A DNA stretch of 64,000 nucleotides from Diorhabda sublineata (Eukaryota; Arthropoda; Insecta; Coleoptera; Chrysomelidae). Each line of letters starts with the position of its first letter. Within the stretch, counting starts at the first letter, position 1. The notes below the pieces were generated by a model. The model made no database searches, was not told the DNA's origin, and was given only the letters and a program-made list of their open reading frames with translations. Positions 22,230-31,938 of this stretch are shown in pieces. The position numbers were made by a program, and so were the translations under genes. The stretch spans positions 14,953,734 through 15,017,733 of the forward strand of contig NC_079479.1 of the NCBI RefSeq assembly GCF_026230105.1, written 5' to 3'.

Positions 22230-22541
22230 AAAGTACATTGGGCAATCGAAAAGGTCACTGATCAGTCAGATTACTTCCCACAAGAGTGATAGCAGATTAT
22301 ATCCTGATAGATGCTCATTAGCGACTCATGTCTATCATGAAGGACACAATATGAATTCTGCTAAAGTTTTGACAACTGAAAAAAAACTACAAAAAACGTC
22401 TATTTTAGAAACAACATATACTCGTATTGCCCAAAATGATCAATGCATTAAAAAGAAAACTGATTTAAATAACCTTAGTGTAATTTATGCATATCTTTTA
22501 TATTTTGAAAAAACAAATTCTATAGAAGTTCAACGCCATTA
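22230..22541 (+). pseudogene. Penelope-like C-terminal fragment
   Basis: The final open frame (22351-22541) reads MNSAKVLTTEKKLQKTSILE, then TTYTRIAQNDQCIKKKTDLN and NLSVIYAYLL. Upstream, in other frames, come LATHVYHEGHN-like residues: an Ala-x-H and Gly-H pattern, then KVL...E, then the NxKTD..NLS.IY tail. That is the end of the GIY-YIG domain of Penelope-like elements, with the metal-binding Glu present in SILETTY. The YIGQT part is not visible, so the nuclease is truncated and frameshifted. Confidence 0.6.
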
Positions 22542-22545
22542 AGGG

Positions 22546-23060
22546 GGTCATCCCATGTGACGACCTGTTTTTTAGGGATTTTTTGCGACCAGTAAATAGA
22601 TAGAGCTTTCAGTTTATTATCATTTATTAACATATATTTCGACAGTATAAATATAAATTTTAAGCTAAAAATATTGTGTAAATCTTGAGTTACAGCGTTC
22701 TGAACACGACTCGAAAAAATGAGCTCGCACCTCCTCCACGATTCCGGCTGATTGGCTTATCTGAAACAAAAAAAAAACGGCGTTCTAATCTGTAATCCTA
22801 AATGCACGAAATGGACTATTATCAAATGAATATACAAAAAATTGGACTTTTGGTAGACATTTGAAATAAAAGTTATGAATTTTGCGTTTTTCTTTTGTTT
22901 TTTGCTAAAAAAATCAAAGTTTTGGAAATTTTCGATTGATAACAGTTCACTCCATGCGTTTACATATGTTGAGTGTCCCCTATAAATTTCAAGTTATTCG
23001 GTAAAGCCTTTTTTGAGATACGATGGAGGAAAGTTTTAAAAATAGTTTTGAGAAAATCGC
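22546..23060. mobile_element. Unclassified insertion within the Penelope 3' region
   Basis: Starts with GGGGGTCATCCCATGTGACG just after the Penelope stop region, and separates it from a 3' tail that is contiguous in the copy at 36900-37140. The comparison shows it is an insertion. No open frame; class unknown. Confidence 0.5.
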
Positions 23061-23619
23061 GTTAAAGTTTCAAGTCCATTTAAAATTATGGAAATCTCAA
23101 CTTACCCTTACCAACTAACATCACCTAATCTATAAATTTCAACTTCACTTATAACGACCTAACCTATAAAATGTAATGTCATTCATAATCGAACCAACAA
23201 ATCTTATCACAGTGCAATTCTCAAATAATTGATTCTCTGACAATGAATACACGAAGATTCAAAAGCTCAGAATATATTAAGAGTTAGTACATTTTGGTAT
23301 TTATAGCTCTTCGAATATCAATTGCAGATTATAAAAACCCTTGCCGACAATTTTGTTTGATTTACCTTAGGCGTAGATACCTAACCTAACCTAACCACAA
23401 TAATTCTATCAACGTATCGATTCAAAACCACCGATAATCTTAATTAATTATTTCCCAAACGATGAATACATAAGTATTCGAAAGCTCGGAAAATATATTA
23501 AAGTTAGTCCACTTTGGTGTTTCATTGTCACGTTCTCAATAAGAAACAATAAAAGACGAATCAAAGATATAGAAAACAAACTAAGAATAAAACCAGAAGG
23601 AAAATTCTACTCGAAGAAA

Positions 23620-23795
23620 TTTTAGAAGCAGATTAAACGTAAATAATGGCAGAAGAGAAGAAAGAGAAAATACAAATGAGGAAGAAATCAGATATGAAGA
23701 AGTCAAAGAGGCAATACGGAGAATTAAAATCAACAAAGCGAGCGGAGCAGATAAATTAGATCCAGGAAGTGATCAAATATCTATAAGATGAAGTA
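23620..23795 (+). pseudogene. LINE reverse transcriptase sliver
   Basis: Reads REERENTNEEEIRYEEVKEA then IRRIKINKASGADKLDP. The ...EEV..AI..LK..KA.G.D motif is the very start of the reverse transcriptase domain in many LINEs. It ends in a stop at about 23790. Only this fragment survives. Confidence 0.6.
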
Positions 23796-24384
23796 CTTAC
23801 GATAGATACGATGGATGAAATTATAAGAAACAATTTACTACAAGAAACAATCAAATAAAAAATTAATGAGAAATTTGCTTGGAAATTTAACAAGGATGGG
23901 ACAAGAACAAGAACAGAAGTACCTAAATATACTTTCCCCCTGCTTATTTTATATATAGTTATAAATTTATAAAACAAGTATATTCGTTGCACTATAATAC
24001 TGCAAAATTAATTAAGTAGAGATCAGAAGAACTGTTAGTAACGAAGTATGAAAAATATAGAGAAGGGTTTTTGTTGATTTAAGTGAAATAAGGTGTAAAT
24101 CAACTAGAAAATATGTTTAAGAAGTATTTACATGCAAAGTTTGGGTGTGGAGAATCTCATGCAAACATTCGTGAATGTGTGGTTTTGTTATTTGATTGAG
24201 AAAAATATTTTTTCCACCAGTACCGAACTAATCTCTTTCATTTTACTTTATATTGAAATTAAGATATAGGATAAAAGTAAGTTTGCATTTGGTTTCGTAA
24301 ACAGAAATTTATTTTTAGTAATAAAGTTTATTCTTCAACTCCTCTACAGTTAATTAAAAATTCGGTTAGTATCTACCGTATTTT
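23796..24384. other. Gene-free stretch
   Basis: Nothing recognised between the LINE sliver and the mariner fragment. Confidence 0.4.
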
Positions 24385-24905
24385 GACTAGTGACAGTGGA
24401 CTGCAAGCTTCAAAAGAGGTAAATTTTCCATTGAAGATGATGACCGATCAGGAACGCCAGTTTCTGTATCTGTCCCTGAAAATATCGATGCAGTTCATGA
24501 CATGATTTTATCAGACCGTCGAATTGGGCTAAAACGGATATCTGAAGTACTGAATATTTTATACGAATGCGTTCATCGTATAGTTCACGTCAATTTGGAC
24601 ATGAGAAAAATTGCTGCAAAATGGATGAGACTTGGGTACATTTTTAGGATCCAGAAACAAAGCAACAATTGATGGAATGACGATACACTGATTCTCCAAG
24701 ACCTAAGAAGTTTAGTGTCCAAAAATCTGTTGGAAAAGTTCTTGACTCAGTTTTTTGGGATTGCCATGGAGTAATCATGATTAATTTTTTGGATGAACAA
24801 TAACTGGAGATTACTATTCGACATTACTGACCACTCTGCGGGAAAAATTGAAGAGAAAAGAAGCGGAAAGCTATCCAAAGGTGTATCATCTCCATCAGAA
24901 GTTCA
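24385..24905 (+). pseudogene. Irritans-type mariner transposase, deleted copy 1
   Basis: Reads WTASFKRGKFSIEDDDRSGT, SVPENIDAVHDMILSDRRIG, LKRISEVLNIL, NLDMRKIAAKWM, then directly DETWVHF and later FWDCHGVIMINFLDEQ and LREKLKRKEAESYPK. The first catalytic Asp is present (DETW); the residues before it are deleted, and the copy ends before the second Asp. No terminal repeats are visible. It belongs to the same mariner family as 39471-40403 and 41357-42000. The transposase binds its inverted ends and inserts at TA; this copy cannot. Confidence 0.85.
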
Positions 24906-25639
24906 ATTAGAAATAAGTGACATTAATATTCAATTTTAATTAAATTTTACTTTAAGCAAACACTATTTTTGAACCTTACGTGACATTTTCAATCGCTGCA
25001 ACATATTTAAATATCCTCATTTACAGGATAACAATAATAATGAGTACAGAAAAGATATTGCTAAGAAAGTCCACACTGTCAATAGACAAAAATTGAATGA
25101 ATGAAAGAAGTTAAATCTTGCGATCTTCTAACCAAGGCTTCTAAAGGACTCACAAGAAATAGTAGGTATTCTAGCTTATAGGTACTAACCTATTATATAT
25201 AAAATAACTTTCTGCTCTTATGTTTTCTATAATATAAGAAAAAGCATTATATTCTTCGCTGATATGGACACATATTTGAAATTTTTAACTGCTATTTGAC
25301 CATAAGCGCTTGAGAGGATTTGGTAGTACCCCTTATTTGTGTAGAAATTTAAATAAAGTCTTTGTCAATGTGAAAAATTTTGTTCTGATTGGTTTTCTGA
25401 TGCTTTTTAATTGTAATTTAGAAGAGTTTCTTTTCTATGGGATTAGTTATTATACCCTGTCAAATTTTTACTGTCATAATAATGACATTAATAATTATGT
25501 TTATTTAACTGAAGTAAGAAAGAAAGGAGGAGGAAATAACATAAACAAATTTAGTAGATGTAGAACAAATGAAACCCTTAATTGGACCAATAAAAATTAA
25601 ACAACATAAAAAAGATATGAGTAATTTATATTTATAAGC
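24906..25639. other. Gene-free stretch
   Basis: A 96-codon frame at 25310-25600 is AT-rich, without recognised motifs, and most likely chance. Confidence 0.35.
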
Positions 25640-26060
25640 TTATATGCAGACCCTCTAGGTCCATAGCCTTGTAATTTCTCTCCACTTCTTTCGGTCCCTC
25701 GCTTTTTCTCTCCAGCTCTGGATATTTTTCTCTTTAAGGTCTTCTTCCATCGCTTCCCTCCACCATTCTCTGGTATCTTCCATGCAAATCGTTTCAATAG
25801 ACTATCTTCATTCATTCGTTCTAAGTGACCTATTTTTGTCTTTATAAACGCGCTGATTGGTGCCTCATTGGTGCCACAGGCTTATTTCAAAGAGGGTCTC
25901 AACATTCTCATATAAATTCGAACTTTCGTAGATCTGGATATCTCGTTCGTTCGTGTTAATATTCTCCTAAAACTGCTTTCACAGCTGAAACTTTTGACAA
26001 TTCTTAGTTCGATTTCTCTTCTTGGCATTTATTATCTAGTAGTACACCCAGATACATGAA
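25640..26060 (-). pseudogene. LINE reverse transcriptase C terminus, minus strand
   Basis: Reading leftwards from 26060: MYLGVLLDNK, then after shifts TKVRIYMRMLRPS, then KTKIGHLERMNEDSLLKRFA and KRWKKTLKRKI. The sequence (YLG block; K.R.Y...+RP; GHL.RM followed by basic residues) is the end of RTE-like LINE polyproteins. Several frameshifts are needed. Two other ends of this type are at 11030-11260 and 51983-52177. Confidence 0.6.
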
Positions 26061-27557
26061 ATTATATAGACTTTACATGTTTATAACTTTAAAATTATTT
26101 TTCGTCCAACTTTCTGAAAATTTTGCAAAAATGTCAGTTATATTCAAGTTTACGTTAGGCAACGTATTGCTGTATTTTTTTGGAAAATGTGAATTGTATT
26201 GTTTTCGTTACCAATATATTCATCTACTTTCGATTACATTTCAAAATGATTATTATTTCCATTTTTCCTTGTCGCAGTAGTTATTGGTAGACGTCTAGGC
26301 AAGTTATTTTGATCATAACTTAAGCTTCTAACAATTCTAAAACTCGGTTCTACCAAATACTTATGTATTAGAAAAATATCTTGATTTATTCATTAGGCAA
26401 GGTCGAATAGGAATTGGACCTTGTGATTAGGTATTATTAGATTATTAGTATTATTAATTGTTGTTAAGGCATTCTTGGATGTGAGTAAAAATTTTCATTT
26501 TATTGTAGTTTCGAGAATGATTTGAAGATTAAATTGGAATTCATTTTTATAAGCATCAAAATCTTAAACGTTTTCGACTTCTACTAACATTAGGAATATT
26601 AGTCATTTTTAGATTATTGTCTACTAAACAGAATAACAGTTCGTTTCACCTGGAGTAAAGTATTTTATCGTAATTTACTTTAAAAACGTAGAAAAAGTGC
26701 CAACATAGTTCGTATTTACAATTGATTATGTTAATTCCAATTTTCCTAATTTACTTTGCTAATTTCTGACTTTCATTTAATTTTGTGCTCGTTAACACAT
26801 TCAATCGGAAGACAGCTGGAATTCTAGTGATGTTGCTCACATGAACTTATATTCTGTTTTTTCAAATATTTTGTCTACTATTGTTAGTCTCTCAGCTTTT
26901 CTGATTTTTTTCAATGAACCTTGTATTTGTCATCAACGTCATATCTTGTGATAGTTCAATATTCCATATCCACTGTAATATATCCGATGATCTGAAGTTC
27001 TCTTCTTTTGTGGTCTTGATCTGATCACTTTTTCACTTATAAGAAAATTTGAGATGGATTTTTCCTACACACATCACTCAAAACTATTATTTATTATGGT
27101 TTCTAGTGACCAAACCAATGGTATCAATTACGAGTAATTAATCGTTCGTCGCTTTCGAGATGCTAATAGATCTCTTAAAGTCCTTCCCTGCGCTCAGATC
27201 GCGCATGGTGCTCATTGATTTTATGTATATCTCCGAATCTTGACGGACTTCTTCTGTTCTACAATAAATACAATGGACAGAATGAAAGCAACATCAACGA
27301 ACCTTGAAACAGAAAAAGTATACTCAATCACCAAAATACAAAAATTCTAATCAAATACAAAGCCAAGAAGACTTTATACATTGTTCGTACTCGTATACAT
27401 AGGAATACCTACGCAAACTCCAAAATGTATACAAATAAATAAATGTTCTGGAACAGAAAAATCAAAATTGTTTTTCTCGGTTAAGTGTTTTTCGTTAGTT
27501 TATTTTGATGAATATGTTCCACATTTTGGCTTAACTTTGGATTCTATGAAAACATAC
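26061..27557. other. Gene-free stretch of 1.5 kb
   Basis: Only short AT-rich frames (for example 26056-26280 and 27381-27620), none with recognisable motifs. No terminal repeats noticed. Confidence 0.4.
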
Positions 27558-27699
27558 TTAGACATTCACAGAACTAATATACAGAGTTTTCCGAGACATG
27601 ATGCAAAAATTGAGGAGTGAGAAGATGAGGTGAGATGATGTGACAGAAAAACGACCACTCGTTTCTGAGTCATAGGTCTTTAAAGTAGCGAAATCAAAA

Positions 27700-27842
27700 C
27701 TTTGAGTATATTTTCTTAAACTATACATTTGAGCATCATGAATTTTCAACGGATGAATCCGTATGTCCATGTTTAACAATCTTTTTACCGACGATTTCGT
27801 AATATTCAGTTCAGATCGTAAATTATAATTAACCAATACCAA
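27700..27842 (-). pseudogene. Tc1/mariner transposase N-terminal scrap
   Basis: Minus-strand frame from 27842: NYNLRSELNITKSSVKRLLN followed by MDIRIHPLKI. The pattern (a helix-turn-helix ending in SSV.R+L, then D...HPYK) is the same as in the intact transposase at 32456-33535 (SSSTVFRVL...YHPYKV). It degenerates within 50 codons. Confidence 0.5.
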
Positions 27843-27849
27843 AAGTGTA

Positions 27850-28200
27850 CTATGGTTGATGTTATTGGAATCAGGACTGTTTTGTTGGGAAAGGTTTGGT
27901 ATTTTGTGTTAATTTATTTTCACCAAAATTTGAGCTCAGATGTAAATGATATATTCTATAATATTCTCACAAACTGTGTTTACTTGTTGAATGATGATGG
28001 TCTTGTTATTATTGGCGATTTTAATATTCTCCAATACTATAGGATACACGCTGACTCAACTAATGATGATAGGTTGTGACTTCCTTAAACAACTTCACCA
28101 AATTTCTTAATGTTACACAATTGAACAAAGCTATTAACTCCCACAAAGTCCAGCAATATCGATGCTACTTACTGACATTTTCATTTTATAAATTATTATT
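27850..28200 (+). pseudogene. LINE endonuclease fragment
   Basis: Reads VLIYFHQNLSSDVNDIFYNI, then LNDDGLVIIGDFNILQYY. A long hydrophobic strand followed by GDFN is the central signature of APE-type endonucleases of LINEs, which nick target DNA. After a stop near 28078 the frame shifts to FTKFLNVTQLNKAINSH. Nothing else of the element is recognisable. About 60 residues match the family layout, so the call is moderate. Confidence 0.5.
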
Positions 28201-28614
28201 TCGAGATTCCTCAAAAAAAAATTTTATAGGATATCGAGAACTTTTAGTCTTTCGGCTAATAAAAAAAGGAAATTTTATCGGTAATATCCTTAAAAATGTT
28301 CATAAATAAAATCAAGGAAAATAAGGAAATAAAGGTACTAAAAACAATAAAATGATCACGAATGATGACCTCTGGAAGGGTTCAATGAATTTTCGCTAAG
28401 AAACTGAAGTTGACCAGGAAACGTGAAAGTTTCGTACGAAAAAACTGTTCGCGGCACTAGAAATGTTTCACAACAACAACGGAACTTTCTTACAATTTTT
28501 CGTTAATGATTGTTAGTTACATCATTGCGTATTAAGTAAAAAAGAACAAAACAATTTACACAAGAATTCATTTAATTATGCTGATGTCGTGAAAATAATG
28601 GTGTGACATAAAAA
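28201..28614. other. Gene-free stretch
   Basis: Nothing recognised before the large inverted-repeat element. Confidence 0.4.
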
Positions 28615-30800
28615 AAGAGTTTTTTGATCGATTTTTTAACAATAAGATTGTTTAGCTCGATGGAATTCATGATTTAGGAGATATGTAGATTTTTAGATCG
28701 TTGTACATATCAAGAAAACCGTTCGCCATAAAGAGACATTCTGAAGAAAGTTATCATAAATTATTGTTCTTGATGTTCTATAAAAAATATTTTTTCTGAA
28801 GATTCTCGAAATAATAATTGTAAAAAGGAAATATCATCAAGTAACATCGATATTGCTAGACTTTGTGCTACTCAACCTGAATTTTCTAAAGACACTGATA
28901 ATATTTCGACGTTCATTAAAGCTGTTAATAGTCGGGGAGCTGGTTACCTAAAACAGCATCAATAAGGTACCCGACGTTTGAGCTTGGAAACGTGGGGCCC
29001 GTAATTAGTACATCGACAAGTGGCATTTCTGGCACATGTCGAATATGAAAATGCCAGCCGGCTTTCCCCGGCGAAAAAATGGGCTTGAAAACATCATATG
29101 GTACACGAGTAAAAACTCTTGGATCGTTAGGTCCAAACCTCAAATAAGAACGCTGTAATAACGCCAGAAATGACCTAAAGTGTCGGAAAATTCGTCCACG
29201 AGTGAAACCTTGTGGAACGTGAGGCCGGACTCTCAAATAGTAACAGTGTAATAGTACAAGAAGTTTCGCATGTCGGCAAACCTTCGCCAGAAGCGACCGA
29301 AAGTAGCGGAAAATTAATCCGAAAAACCTCACGTGGTCAAACTTTTTTACTTGACTTTTGGTTAGGTTAGGTTAGGTGAAATAACGCCAGAAGTTTTACA
29401 GGTCGGAAAACCTCCCAAAAAAAATTAGGAAAATCGACGTACTTGTGAAAATGAAAACTTTTCGCTTTCGGCTCAAATGAAAATTTGTTTTGTTGGCTTC
29501 ATTGAAACTATCTAGCTACCCGAAATTAAAAAAAATCATAAGGAAACGATGAAAACTCGTTGAAATACAATCTTTTTTTGCGCGCGCGTGATTTCATGTC
29601 GCCGCCGCGAAAATGGGCTTCAAATTTTTTTGTAAATTCATTTACAGCGCTAATTATTAACCGATTTTCATGAACTTTCTTTTAAAATATCTGGTAACAG
29701 TTGTATTTATGCCAAAAGTCCTTCAGTAATGTTTATCTGCACATGATGCCCCAAGAAACTTTGAAGAACGTTGGGGTAAGATGATGCTCGCTTTTCAGAA
29801 ATGTGTTCGCTCATTTAACGCGCCCATTTCATTTTTAATTCATTACGACATTTTTTGCTCGCAATATATGTAATAATAGAAGGATTCGATTTGAGCTGTA
29901 TAAACAATATATAATTAAATAAAATTTCCTAGATAGCAAATTCAAAATGTTGTGATTAAAAAAAAATCCGTTATTGATTCGCAAAGAAACTAAGGCTATG
30001 AGCGAAAACTTTCAATTGACGTAGCCTTTCCCCAGTAGAGAATGACCATCGCTGTACGACCCACCCTAAAAATTTTCACCCGAGCACGTCCAAATTTTTG
30101 ACATAGGCCTTACCATCTGACGTCGAAGAGAGATAGAGAAAGCGAGCAGATGCTTTGCCATTCCGCTGATGCCAGTCAATGACAAGTGAGCGTAGAAGCC
30201 AGACCTCGAATATCGTTTACTAATGATTTTCCGACCTGTAAAGCTTCTGGCGTTATTACACCACTCTTAGTTAAGACCACAAAAGTCAAGTAAAAAAGTT
30301 TGACGCCTGTACCTCGTGTGGTTTTTCGGATGAATATGCCGACACTTTCGGTCGCTTCTGGCGAGGCTTTTCCGACCTTCAAAACTTCTGGCGTTATTAC
30401 AGCGTTCTTATTTGAGGTTCGGACCCCACGATCCAAGAGTTTTCCCTCGTGTACCATATGAATTTTAATATCCGAACTGTATAGAGTGCCAGAAACGCCG
30501 TTTGGTGATGTACTAATTACGGGACCCCCGTTTCCAAGCTCAAACATCGAGTACCTTACCCATGCTGTTTTAGGTAGCCAGCTGTGAGTTTTTAAATTAT
30601 CAGAAGCGTACTACACGGTGTTGGACAATATGCAGTTCAATTAGAAATGCTTAGCTGTGTTTTATTATCTCCTGTAGGTATTTTCAATAAATAATTTCAA
30701 TTTATGATAATTTTTTTCAGAATGTCTCTTTATGGCGAACGGTTATCTTGGCATATACAAAGATCTAAAAATATACATATCTCCTAAACCATAAATTTTA
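28615..30800. mobile_element. Large inverted-repeat element of unknown class (about 2.2 kb)
   Basis: Left arm 28615-29430 and right arm 30150-30800 are reverse complements in blocks: the outer block (GCCATAAAGAGACATTCTGA near 28727-28746 against its complement near 30718) and the inner block (TGAGCTTGGAAACG near 28980 against its complement near 30536). The right arm is shorter between the blocks. The arms contain repeats of an ACGCCAGAAG...GTCGGAAAA unit. The middle, about 29440-30150, has no clear gene. No recognisable transposase is present. Confidence 0.75.
30176..30547 (-). other. Open frame in the right arm, repeat-derived
   Basis: A 123-codon minus-strand frame with two related units, NAVITPEVLKVGKASPEATE and SGVITPEALQVGKS. 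The same reading in the left arm (plus strand, about 29090-29180) keeps HMVHE.KLLDR.VQTSNKNAV but has stops. The frame may be a byproduct of the short DNA repeat in the arm, or a decayed coding end. No known domain. Confidence 0.3.
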
Positions 30801-31250
30801 TCTATTTAACTCTTAAACGGGGGTCGTATCATATATGATACCAACCTTTGAACCTGGTTCCTTTTTTCAGGGCAACGAAATATTATTGTGTATGTGTTGT
30901 TCACACTATTTCCTTCAATAGTTTACATTTCATCAGTAACATGGCGTCTCATTCTGAAAAAGTAATTTGTTTTTTGTTATTTTGTTTTTTTGAATGCGGT
31001 AAATTGTCACAGCTTCATAATATTATACAATTAAAGATATGGCGTAACGACAACGTCGCAACTAATCAGTGGTACGACCCTCTCCTTTTATTTTTTGCGA
31101 GTAATTGCGAGTCATTAGTCATCGTTTTCTCCTTTTAAGAACGGTAAGCCAGCATTTCGAATAATGAAATTCGAAACAATAGGTGTAAATAGATTTTATG
31201 TTTTTTAATTACTGAGCATGCCTCATATATCACCTAATAATTTAATTCAT
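30801..31250. other. Possible small MITE, otherwise gene-free
   Basis: From 30817 TTAACTCTTAAACGGGGGTC is followed by GTATCATATATGATACC, and GTACGACCCTCTCC occurs near 31070. A TTAA next to a G-rich start could indicate a piggyBac-type MITE, but I cannot pair the ends with confidence. A 96-codon frame (30848-31138) has no motif I know. Confidence 0.3.
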
Positions 31251-31254
31251 ATAT

Positions 31255-31460
31255 TATAACCTTTTTCTTGTTGGGAATGTGGTAAAATTAAACACCAAAA
31301 TGTACCAACTTTAATATAATCTGAGCTTTCGAATACTTTTTCAGTTACAATATGAAAAATTCGTATAAACGTAAAACAATAATAAAATTTACTTACAATA
31401 ATTAATAAAGATTTGCGGTGGTTTGAAATTTTGTTAATTCTTGTAAAAATATTAGATTCA
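31255..31460. repeat. Diverged Penelope-type pseudo-LTR copy
   Basis: Shares with 22005-22200 the blocks TTGTTGGGAATGTGGTA, CTTTCGAATACTT and GGTGGTTTGAAAT in the same order and strand. Confidence 0.6.
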
Positions 31461-31796
31461 TGGGTTTCAATATTCAAAATGACGTTTGACGTTTTATATA
31501 TATTCCATTTTTTATAAACATTGATGCTATTCTAGGAATCACTAAGTAATTTAAAATTATTTATCTGTATCAAATAAAAACACTTGTAGCCTTGTCGGTT
31601 GAAAACAATGTGAAGCATGTGATTTGGCAAGTAGAGAACAAACGTGTTGTACTGAAGTAAAAATAATATCAACATACCTACCCATCAAGATTAAAATATA
31701 AAATTGTGCATTGAGTTTTGTTACACAATTTTATTTTCGCTGGTGAAAAGTATCGTTGAGGTATTAATCATTGTTTTTCATTCCCAAAACTGAACT

Positions 31797-31858
31797 ATGA
31801 TTTTGGAAGATCAATTACGCTTGAAATTATTAGAAGTTACAAATGCTGAGGATTATCG
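31797..31858 (+). CDS. DUSP23: Exon 1 of the DUSP23-like gene
   Basis: ATG at 31797, then ILEDQLRLKLLEVTNAEDY and two bases of an Arg codon. The donor is GTGAGT at 31859. The two-base overhang is completed by C at 36272, giving a continuous frame. No other ATG in frame directly upstream. The exon is supported by phase fit and donor, not by protein similarity, so it is less certain than the other three. Confidence 0.65.
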
Positions 31859-31863
31859 GTGAG

Positions 31864-31938
<75 letters not shown>

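Larger units (their letters stand above)
22005..23552 (+). mobile_element. Penelope-like element 3' part with inverted pseudo-LTR
   Basis: The block 22005-22140 (TTTCTTATTGGGAACGTGGT onward) is repeated in reverse complement at about 23418-23552. Between them lie a GIY-YIG type C terminus (22230-22541), an insertion (22546-23060) and a 3' tail. Inverted or mixed-orientation terminal repeats are a known trait of Penelope-like elements. Diverged copies of parts of this unit occur at 31255-31460, 36655-37390 and 58640-58890. Confidence 0.65.

Noticed and set aside
29360..29378. GGTTAGGTTAGGTTAGG, insect telomere-like
   Set aside because: Only about three units with single repeats elsewhere (5049, 23382). 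Short runs are common inside insect repeats and do not mark a telomere.
30848..31138. 96-codon frame as a host gene
   Set aside because: No splice or homologous evidence, and it lies inside a possible MITE next to a large inverted-repeat element.
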